A program made the position numbers and the translations under genes. From contig CAZJRB010000127.1 of NCBI GenBank assembly GCA_964547995.1, positions 1 to 20,275 of the forward strand: a stretch of DNA of 20,275 nucleotides, given 5' to 3'. The notes under the pieces are model-generated. The model saw only the letters and a program-made list of their open reading frames with translations. It ran no database searches and was not told where the DNA came from. The stretch comes from CAZJRB01 sp964547995. Lineage in GTDB: Bacteria; Planctomycetota; Planctomycetia; Pirellulales; Thermoguttaceae. This document shows positions 6,901 to 12,088 of this stretch, in pieces (position 1 is the first letter of the stretch; each line of letters opens with the position of its first letter).

Positions 6901-7910
6901 GTCAGATCAAGGAATTGACCGGTGCCCGGAAGGTAGCGCCTCTGGAACAGGACGCCTTGGGCGGGTACTGGCGGGTCAAGCTGCGGCCGTACGATCTGGT
7001 AGCGGTGCGATTCTCCGATCCGGGCGTGATCCTGTCGGGGCCGAAGGTCGTGTTTTCGGCAGGAGTCGACGCGGCGTTGAAACGGCGCATAGGCGAGTTG
7101 GGCGCCCGCACGGCATCGCTACGGGCCGAACCGCCGTTGCTCGAGGTGTTGAGCAATCCCGGTTTCGAGCAGCGTCCCCAGCCGAACAATCCCATGCCCG
7201 GCTGGATTGCCTCGCGGTGCGCCGGCGTGGATATCCAACGGGATTCCGCGCAGTGCCACGACGGCCGGGCATCGGCGCGTTTGCGCAGCAACGGCCCGGT
7301 GGCCAGTCTGATCAGCCAGCCGTTTGAACCATCGGGCACCAGCCGATTGGCGCTTTCGGTCTGGCTTCGAATCGCCGATGTCAATCGCCAACCGCCGCTT
7401 AGGCTGGCGATCCAGGGCATGCGCAACGACCGCTGGGACTACTACCGGGCAGCCCCGATCGGTTGCGATCCGGATGGTCAGGGTGTCAGCCCCATCGGAA
7501 CCGATTGGCAGCGGTTCCTCTTTCCGATCAACGACTTGCCGCTCGACGCGCTGGCGCAATTACAGGTCCGTTTCGATTTGATGGGGGCCGGCGAGGTTTG
7601 GATCGACGGCGTTGAACTCACCGACCTGCGGTTCAGCGACAACGAGGTCAAGGAACTCTCGAAGTTGGTCACCTTGATTCAAGTACGGCTTCAGAACGGG
7701 CAGATAGGCGATTGTTTGCGGCTGCTGGAGGGTTACTGGCCGCGGTTCCTCGAGCAGAACGTTCCCTTGCGTCCCGAAGCGATGGTTGCCGGCAAGCCGC
7801 CGCCGCCGTTGCCCAAGCCATCGGCCGACAAACCTGAGGAACCGCCGTCTCCGCGCACCGGCCTGTTCAGCCGAATGAGGAACCTGCTGCCGAAATCGTT
7901 GCGTTATTGA
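3972..7910 (+). CDS. Large secreted glycoside-hydrolase-like protein, 1312 aa
   Basis: A hydrophobic run AWLALPVLALLMPY followed by RWAGAE (about residues 26-45) looks like a signal peptide. If so the true start may lie downstream of 3972, but no other convincing in-frame start with a ribosome site is seen. Residues ~50-480 are strand-rich domains. Residues ~490-870 resemble a TIM-barrel of the family-10-like glycosyl hydrolase type: VEYLEHVGYNGLMMSVVAD, then REGLRLIPMIEF, a YYNVLHPQVQEAM segment and a SFAGLAIRLSPDGY segment. Residues ~1055-1217 (NPGFEQ to WIDGVEL) look like a CBM4/9-like jelly-roll carbohydrate-binding module. The C-terminus is Pro-rich, ending in a basic tail. The substrate is unknown and catalytic acids are not assigned. 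Family calls are by pattern only. Confidence 0.75.
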   Translation: MAGHGCPQTSPGVCTFARQSLACRGAWLALPVLALLMPYRWAGAETMQVRIAWGGGAERVWSGSISVTGQGTLAEPRLLGIEADEPGSMWIDSGQLMIRQRSPRAYDGVDLLVNAPADSRLLVQFADNTNRGVELIEVPLADIQAGYFDKELDGHGNRLLVRCTPGDRLPVTFDRRHLILSPGETFSFTVKPHMLPVKPGSKVRLRAQLRSSRGGDELWSVQRDILAGQPAPIPLSVVAPKAEGVYEVVVTVTENRSWSEAVRKPLNWMKMLAERKVQILVLDARSPTRRTVIPKLSQVVEIDPASGQWWELLAKLPRLRTVPRLWKGPLGNGNMTTIEHPLGELVRLNPNRESPDVSWEAYSLPIREPNRPHVLEVDFPSDVSQTMGISVVEPNAAGALMPIGLDSGIDTPEPILGGTAPQWQRHRVIFWPRTRTPVVLIANLRDSSPAVYGRIRVLAGWDRLPPAVLKPNHQRSERLLAAYLDRPLFPENFSSREQFDSWSGRSLDDWGTFHDGGVRLVEYLEHVGYNGLMMSVVADGSAIYPSKVLQPTPRYDTGVFFDAGNDPVRKDILEMLLRMFDREGLRLIPMIEFAAPLPELEAVRRGSGTERPVIEWIGPEGKTWCRTNSPPRVLAPYYNVLHPQVQEAMLQVVRELVAAYGRHPSFAGLAIRLSPDGYAQLPGPEWGMDDATISRFERDTGVRVPGSGPGRFSERAEFLTGKYRRVWLQWRAAQLSRFYRSVYTELAASRAGARLYLAGAGILGGTDRENTLRPALPRQNTLADAMLEVGIDVLHYQDNPAIVLLRPERITPTGDLNSEAVDLEIRQMPDVDRYFQSLSVPGSLFFHRPEEIRIKSFDERSPFQPSYTWLVSQPVPTGFYNRRRFVHSLATLDSQAIADGGWLLPLGQEAALRDFMGVYRRLPVTPFHRVAGQPGGGSSQPVTFRYAQHAGDMYLYAVNDSPIPVTAEVRVDAPADCQIKELTGARKVAPLEQDALGGYWRVKLRPYDLVAVRFSDPGVILSGPKVVFSAGVDAALKRRIGELGARTASLRAEPPLLEVLSNPGFEQRPQPNNPMPGWIASRCAGVDIQRDSAQCHDGRASARLRSNGPVASLISQPFEPSGTSRLALSVWLRIADVNRQPPLRLAIQGMRNDRWDYYRAAPIGCDPDGQGVSPIGTDWQRFLFPINDLPLDALAQLQVRFDLMGAGEVWIDGVELTDLRFSDNEVKELSKLVTLIQVRLQNGQIGDCLRLLEGYWPRFLEQNVPLRPEAMVAGKPPPPLPKPSADKPEEPPSPRTGLFSRMRNLLPKSLRY

Positions 7911-7950
7911 GACGGCTTTGCCAATACTCCTGCGAAACCGGAAAACCGTA

Positions 7951-8991
7951 ATGAAGGCATCGCTCCGCGACGAACTGATCTGGTTGACCACCGGCTGCCT
8001 GATGGTCCTGGCCGTCGTGGCGATTGCCGTGGCTTTTGTCTACACCCGGGCCGTGATGATCCCTTTCGTGTTGGCGGTCTTCATTGTTACGGTCGTATCG
8101 CCGATCGTCGATTTTCACGTGGTGCGATTTCGGTTTCCACGTTGGATTGCGATTGGGGTTGCCTTGCTCTTGGTATTGGCGATTCTCGCGGTCATGGGGT
8201 TGATGTCGATCATTGCCGTCGAGGGGATCGTCAGCTATGCCGGCGAGTATAGCAGCACGTTGGGGAAGTTGAACCAGCACCTATTCACTCCGCTGACAAA
8301 TCGACTCGCTGAGTGGGGTATCCATGTTGACGAGACGAAAATCATGGGCGAGCTTCAGGGCATGCTGCCGGGGATGGTTACCCGGACCGTCGGCAAGGCG
8401 ACCGGGTTGCTCTCGACCGGGTTCCTGATCGTCATTTTCGTCGTGTTCTTGCTGGCCGGGCGCAAATCACCCGCGAGAACGGCTGGAATCTATGCCGAGA
8501 TCGAATCGCAGACGCGTCGCTATATTGCCACGAAGTTCGTGATTTCGGCGGTGACGGGTACGCTTGTCTGGTTGCTCCTCTGGGCGTTCAATATGCCGAT
8601 GGCGCCGGTGTTCGGAATGCTCGCCTTTGCACTGAACTTCATCCCGTCGATCGGTTCGGTGGTTGCCACGTTGTTGCCCCTCCCGGTCGCTTTCGCGACC
8701 TACGGCGGTAACATTTGGATCGTGCTGTCGGTCGTCATCTATCCCGGCGCCGTCCACATGATGATCGGCAACGTGGTCGAGCCGAAAATCATGGGGCAGG
8801 GAATGAGGTTGCACCCGGTTACCATCCTCCTTTCCTTGGCGTTTTGGGGCCTGCTCTGGGGACCGCTCGGCATGGTGCTCGCCGTGCCGATCACCGCGAC
8901 CATCCGCATCGTCTTGATGCGTTTCACCGCGACCAAACCCGTCGGCGAGCTGCTGGCCGGAAAACTGCCCGCAGCGGAGCCTCCCTTATAA
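7951..8991 (+). CDS. AI-2E family membrane transporter (TqsA/PerM type)
   Basis: This is a polytopic inner-membrane protein with about eight hydrophobic segments: two near residues 12-45, one near 60-90, one at ~145-160 and the rest in the C-terminal half. The family signature is clear: FALNFIPSIGSVVATLLPLP, then NVVEPKIMGQGMRLHPVTI, then LAFWGLLWGPLGMVLAVP. Length (346 aa) is normal. Family members have been linked to export of autoinducer-2 or to Na+/H+ antiport, so the substrate cannot be told from sequence. The ATG at 7951 is preferred to a TTG at 7918 because the family usually starts shortly before the first helix; the ribosome site is weak. It lies 40 bp after the preceding gene and may be co-transcribed with it. 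Its TAA stop lies inside repeat copy A. Confidence 0.9.
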   Translation: MKASLRDELIWLTTGCLMVLAVVAIAVAFVYTRAVMIPFVLAVFIVTVVSPIVDFHVVRFRFPRWIAIGVALLLVLAILAVMGLMSIIAVEGIVSYAGEYSSTLGKLNQHLFTPLTNRLAEWGIHVDETKIMGELQGMLPGMVTRTVGKATGLLSTGFLIVIFVVFLLAGRKSPARTAGIYAEIESQTRRYIATKFVISAVTGTLVWLLLWAFNMPMAPVFGMLAFALNFIPSIGSVVATLLPLPVAFATYGGNIWIVLSVVIYPGAVHMMIGNVVEPKIMGQGMRLHPVTILLSLAFWGLLWGPLGMVLAVPITATIRIVLMRFTATKPVGELLAGKLPAAEPPL

Positions 8992-9074
8992 AACCGCGAC
9001 CGGTGGTCGCGCCGAATCACCGGCCCGTAGCGGTTTTGGGTGACGCCTGGCGCGACCACCGGTCGCGGCTTTAT
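8988..9074. repeat. Hairpin element copy A between convergent genes
   Basis: An 87-bp element with inverted ends (ATAAAACCGCGACCGG and CCGGTCGCGGCTTTAT) and a ~35-bp centre. The arms each contain GCGACC/GGTCGC, so they can also fold on themselves. It is nearly identical, in the opposite orientation, to copy B at 10461-10546. It starts within the stop codon of the transporter gene and fills most of the 121-bp gap to the convergent nucleoside-hydrolase gene, so it may also work as a bidirectional terminator, though it lacks a long T-run. Confidence 0.85.
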
Positions 9075-9112
9075 CGTTCAGCCACTTGCGGTTCTGCTCC
9101 AGGACAGACGTT

Positions 9113-10102
9113 TCAACGTTTCGGCGTTGTCACCGAAGTGAGCACTTCGGTGACCAGATGGCGGTAGGCGTCGAGGTTTTCCCACTCCGTGGCGACCGCC
9201 ATCTTGGTGCCCTTGGGGTCAACACGTGTAAACCCGTCGTCCGTCACGGAAATGGACAGCGCCACGAGCTTGGTCAAGTCCTTCGCACCGGGGTATGCAA
9301 GGTAGATGGCCACCGTGTCGTAGAGTGTGCTGCTCCGGTTCAGTTCGTCCACGTGCTTTTTCTTCGCCCAGATGCGATAGTTTTCCAGCAGGGCCTTAAC
9401 CAACGGATCGTTGCTCTCCTTGAGTGCCTGGAAATGCTTGCCCCCAAGTTGTACGATGCCGCAGGTGTCGAGCGGCGTGATCATCGTCCGGCGCCACGGC
9501 GCCGAGAGGACCCGTCGTGCGGCAGCGGCGTCGCGCCGGACGTTGTATTCGGCCGACGGCTTCTTGCCGCCGCCGTAACCCTTGTAGACGCTGCCGTGCA
9601 TGCCGACGAAAAAGGCCTTCGATCCGATGCCGGGGTCCTTGACCAGCGCGGCGCTCATTGTTTGCAGCGGGCCGACGCAGATCACGGTGACCGGCTCCCG
9701 GCTGTTGTTGATCGTATCGACAATCGCCCGGGCACCGTCCTTGTAGATTTTCCCCGAATACTTATCGAGCCGGAAGTCCCTGGTCCATTCGTCCTGGCGT
9801 GTCTTTCCGCCGCCGCCGGGCCCGAGGCCGATCGGGATGTCGGTCCGCCCGGCAACGGTCAGCAGCTTGGCGAGCAGCTTTCCCCTCGCGTCGGCATTGT
9901 GGCAGGTGGTTGTGATCAGCTTGACGTCCAACTGCGGGCTCTTCAGCAGCATGATCAACGCCCAGGTGTCGTCGATGTCGTCGCCGATGTCGGTATCGAA
10001 GATGACGGGGATCTTGGCCGGCTTTGACTCATCGGCCGCGCGGAGCAACACGGGAAACGCGACCGAGAGGACCGTCGCTGCGATCGAGAAGAGATGCTTC
10101 AT
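9113..10102 (-). CDS. Exported nucleoside-hydrolase-like (IUNH family) protein, 329 aa
   Basis: Residues 1-22 (MKHLFSIAATVLSVAF...LLRAA) form a signal peptide. DTDIGDDIDD at 36-45 is the Asp cluster that binds Ca2+ in inosine-uridine nucleoside hydrolases. VICVGPLQTMSAAL matches the family's GPLTN block, and AEYNVRRDAAAARRVL matches the EFN-x-DPEAA block. Near the C-terminus STLYDTVAIYLA aligns with the HDPxA motif; the Asp is kept but the His general acid is Tyr. The family hydrolyses the N-glycosidic bond of ribonucleosides. Export and the missing His suggest a different or broader substrate. The start overlaps the DUF971 stop (ATGA), with GGAAAGGAAA upstream, so the two are translationally coupled. 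Confidence 0.85.
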   Translation of the reverse strand: MKHLFSIAATVLSVAFPVLLRAADESKPAKIPVIFDTDIGDDIDDTWALIMLLKSPQLDVKLITTTCHNADARGKLLAKLLTVAGRTDIPIGLGPGGGGKTRQDEWTRDFRLDKYSGKIYKDGARAIVDTINNSREPVTVICVGPLQTMSAALVKDPGIGSKAFFVGMHGSVYKGYGGGKKPSAEYNVRRDAAAARRVLSAPWRRTMITPLDTCGIVQLGGKHFQALKESNDPLVKALLENYRIWAKKKHVDELNRSSTLYDTVAIYLAYPGAKDLTKLVALSISVTDDGFTRVDPKGTKMAVATEWENLDAYRHLVTEVLTSVTTPKR

Positions 10103-10383
10103 TCGTCCGTCGTTTCCTTTCCCAGTTTGAGCAGCAATTCAATCGGGTAGATGCCGGCGTCGTGCCCGTCGCTAAACTGGATCTTGTATGCGTAGTTTCC
10201 CACCGGATTCATCCGGTGGATCGTGATGCCCGGGATGACGTCGGGGGGGTCGGCCTTGCAGTTGGCACAAGGGCACGCCTCGCGCAACTCGATCGTCGAG
10301 TACTGCCGACGCGAGCCGTTGCTGAACTCGATGACCAACGTCCGGCCATCGGGCATCACTAGCTTCGTAGGTTGGACATTCAT
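10099..10383 (-). CDS. DUF971 domain protein, 94 aa
   Basis: Whole-length match to the DUF971 (gamma-butyrobetaine hydroxylase-like N-terminal) domain: IEFSNGSRRQYS at 18-29, LREACPCANCK at 33-43 with Cys37, Cys39 and Cys42, and VGNYAYKIQFSDGHDAGIYP at 61-80. The domain is a small metal-binding fold; stand-alone versions often sit near Fe-S or Mrp/ApbC genes, but not here. It is cytoplasmic, without signal peptide. It is the first gene of a two-gene minus-strand unit, overlapping the nucleoside hydrolase by 4 nt. No Shine-Dalgarno precedes the ATG; instead a TATCAT box lies 7 nt upstream, which suggests a leaderless transcript. The biochemical role is unknown. Confidence 0.9.
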   Translation of the reverse strand: MNVQPTKLVMPDGRTLVIEFSNGSRRQYSTIELREACPCANCKADPPDVIPGITIHRMNPVGNYAYKIQFSDGHDAGIYPIELLLKLGKETTDE

Positions 10384-10390
10384 GCCACTT

Positions 10391-10418
10391 ATGATAGAAG
10401 ATTTGGCCCCGCGTGCAA
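10391..10418 (-). promoter_or_regulatory. Candidate leaderless promoter of the DUF971 unit
   Basis: On the minus strand, TTGCAC (10418-10413) and TATCAT (10396-10391) are spaced by 16 bp. The box ends 7 nt before the ATG at 10383, the normal distance from a -10 element to the transcription start. No ribosome-binding site is present in those 7 nt (AAGTGGC). Confidence 0.45.
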
Positions 10419-10546
10419 GACCATAAGCGGCCGCTCAAAAATAACTTCGGCATTTTCCTTATAAAGTCGCGACCGGTGGTCGCGCCAAGCGCCACCCAAA
10501 ACCGCTACGGCCGGTGATTCGGCGCGACCACCGGTCGCGGCTTTAT
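10419..10546. repeat. Hairpin element copy B with tail
   Basis: The core at 10461-10546 is bounded by ATAAAGTCGCGACCGG and CCGGTCGCGGCTTTAT. Its reverse complement matches copy A almost base for base, including the central GTAGCGGTTTTGGGTG block. The adjacent 10419-10460 (containing GCGGCCGCTCAAAAATAAC) matches the tail of copy C at 3771-3801 in reverse complement, so the original unit may be about 125 bp. Copy A lacks the tail. Confidence 0.8.
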
Positions 10547-10584
10547 GGCAATCACCATCCAAGATTGCCGAGGTTGTTTCTGAG

Positions 10585-10821
10585 CGACTCCTAAGCTAAG
10601 AAGTCGTAAACAAATTGTTTCCGGAATTCGGCAGGATACCATGACGTGGAGCAATCGTGTACGGTGCAATCAAAGGAGGGGGCACCTGCCCCCGGCCGAT
10701 TCAAGCGCGGCGTTCACTCCAATGGACCGGGGGCGGGTGCCCCCTACTTTGATTCTGTGTTCGGGGCTTCATGGGGGCAATTCCGGAAGTTATTCCTTTA
10801 CGACTCCTAAGCGGGAAGTCG
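10585..10821. repeat. Nested palindromic (MITE-like) element, 237 bp
   Basis: Outer imperfect inverted arms run from 10585-10628 (CGACTCC...TTCCGGAATT) and 10779-10821 (AATTCCGGAAGTTATTCC...GAAGTCG). Inside, a second pair of 24-bp arms at 10672-10695 and 10727-10750 (AAAGGAGGGGGCACC... and ...GGTGCCCCCTACTTT) matches at 22 of 24 positions by my count. A shorter relative with the same inner and outer motifs is at 18243-18372. There is no open frame that looks real inside. It resembles a non-autonomous mobile element or a large structured repeat. Confidence 0.7.
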
Positions 10822-10836
10822 GGCGGCTCCCGTCAC

Positions 10837-10866
10837 TTGAACACCCTGCCTGCTGCGTGGTATCAT
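10837..10866 (+). promoter_or_regulatory. Candidate sigma70-type promoter of the ABC ATPase gene
   Basis: TTGAAC (10837-10842) and TATCAT (10861-10866) are separated by 18 bp. The expected leader is about 42 nt and contains GGAG (10902-10905) 9 nt before the GTG start. It lies just outside the right arm of the nested repeat. Confidence 0.45.
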
Positions 10867-10914
10867 TGATCCCCAACCGGCAGGAAACCGTTCGCCGTCC
10901 CGGAGTCGTCACCC

Positions 10915-12021
10915 GTGTCCGAAGTCCTTTTCCAGAACGTCGAAAAGACCTATCCCGGGGGCGTCGAGGCCGTCCGGCGGCTGGACCTGAACGTTGCCCC
11001 ATGCGAGTTCGTCGTCCTGGTCGGGCCGTCCGGCTGCGGCAAATCGACCACGCTGCGGATGGTTGCCGGGCTGGAAACGGTCACCTCGGGCACGATCTCC
11101 ATCGGGGGAAAGGTCGTCAACGGCCTGCGGCCCAAGGACCGCGACGTCGCCATGGTCCTCCAGAACTACGCCCTCTATCCGCATCTGACGGTTCGCGGGA
11201 ACATGGCACTCGGGCTGAAATTGCGGAAACTCGATTCCGGGGAGATTGAAGCACGGATCGGACAGGCCGCCGAGATGCTGGGGATTGCCGAACTGTTGGA
11301 ACGCCGCCCGGGGACGCTCTCCGGTGGCGAACAGCAGCGGGTCGCCCTGGGCCGGGCCATCGTGCGCCGCCCGGCCGTGTTTCTGCTGGACGAGCCGCTG
11401 TCGAATCTCGACGCCCAACTCCGCTCCGAAATGCGGGTGGAAATCAAGCGGCTCCACCGCCGGCTCGGGGCTACGATGATCTATGTGACCCACGACCAGG
11501 TCGAGGCCCTCACCCTCGGCGAGCGAATCGTGGTGCTCCACGGGGGCGAGATCCAACAGGTGGCCGATCCGGCAGCGCTCTACGACCGCCCGGCGAACAA
11601 GTTCGTCGCCGGCTTCATCGGCACGCCGTCGATGAACTTCATCGATGGGCGGATTCGCCATGACGACGGGCAACCCGTCTTCGCTGCCGCCGGTTTCTCT
11701 CTACCGGTGCCCGACTCCAAGCGGGAACTACTCGGGTCGTACAAGGATCGCCCCGTTACTTTGGGAATCCGCCCCGAGGATCTCACCTTGCCGGCCACGG
11801 AATTATCGCCCGAGAGTCCGCGAATCGAAGCACAAATCGACGTCGTCGAGCCGATGGGGGCGGAGTCGTTCGTCCACCTAAACATCAACGGAACGACCCT
11901 GGTTGTGCGTGCCGATCCGCATGAACGCTTCGAGCCGGGAGGGACCGTCTTGCTGAACGTCGCCGTCGAGCGAGTACACTTCTTCGATCCCGAGACGGAG
12001 GAGTCGCTGCTGCACCCCTGA
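10915..12021 (+). CDS. ABC transporter ATPase, MalK/UgpC (CUT1) type
   Basis: All nucleotide-binding motifs are present: Walker A GPSGCGKST at residues 37-45, Q-loop LQNYALYPHLTV, signature LSGGEQQRVALGRA, Walker B VFLLDEPLSNLD and the switch His in IYVTHDQVEA. The C-terminal ~130 residues form the TOBE/OB regulatory domains found in MalK, MsmK and UgpC (GFIGTPSMNFIDG, LGIRPEDL). At 368 aa the length is typical. Such ATPases power import of sugars or glycerol-3-phosphate and are often shared by several permeases. No permease or binding protein lies next to it here, so the substrate is open. GTG at 10915 is used as start because GGAG sits 9 nt upstream and homologs begin at this point. A strong terminator follows directly. 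Confidence 0.93.
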   Translation: MSEVLFQNVEKTYPGGVEAVRRLDLNVAPCEFVVLVGPSGCGKSTTLRMVAGLETVTSGTISIGGKVVNGLRPKDRDVAMVLQNYALYPHLTVRGNMALGLKLRKLDSGEIEARIGQAAEMLGIAELLERRPGTLSGGEQQRVALGRAIVRRPAVFLLDEPLSNLDAQLRSEMRVEIKRLHRRLGATMIYVTHDQVEALTLGERIVVLHGGEIQQVADPAALYDRPANKFVAGFIGTPSMNFIDGRIRHDDGQPVFAAAGFSLPVPDSKRELLGSYKDRPVTLGIRPEDLTLPATELSPESPRIEAQIDVVEPMGAESFVHLNINGTTLVVRADPHERFEPGGTVLLNVAVERVHFFDPETEESLLHP

Positions 12022-12022
12022 A

Positions 12023-12049
12023 CCCCCGCACGCAGTGCGGGGGCTTTTT
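12023..12049 (+). terminator. Rho-independent terminator
   Basis: CCCCCGCAC (12023-12031) and GTGCGGGGG (12035-12043) form a perfect 9-bp stem with a GCA loop, followed by CTTTTT. It begins two bases after the stop codon of the ABC ATPase gene. Confidence 0.92.
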
Positions 12050-12084
12050 ACTATCCACTATCCACTATTCACCATCCACTATCC
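12050..12084. repeat. 7-bp tandem repeat, five units
   Basis: Five heptamers close to ACTATCC (ACTATCC, ACTATCC, ACTATTC, ACCATCC, ACTATCC) lie between the terminator and the stop codon of the convergent gene. The apparent ORF across it is an artefact of the repeat. Confidence 0.85.
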
Positions 12085-12088
12085 ACCA

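Noticed and set aside
9086..10027. Plus-strand frame of 313 codons opposite the nucleoside-hydrolase gene
   Set aside because: The minus strand carries clear family motifs and a signal peptide; the plus-strand product is an antisense artefact.
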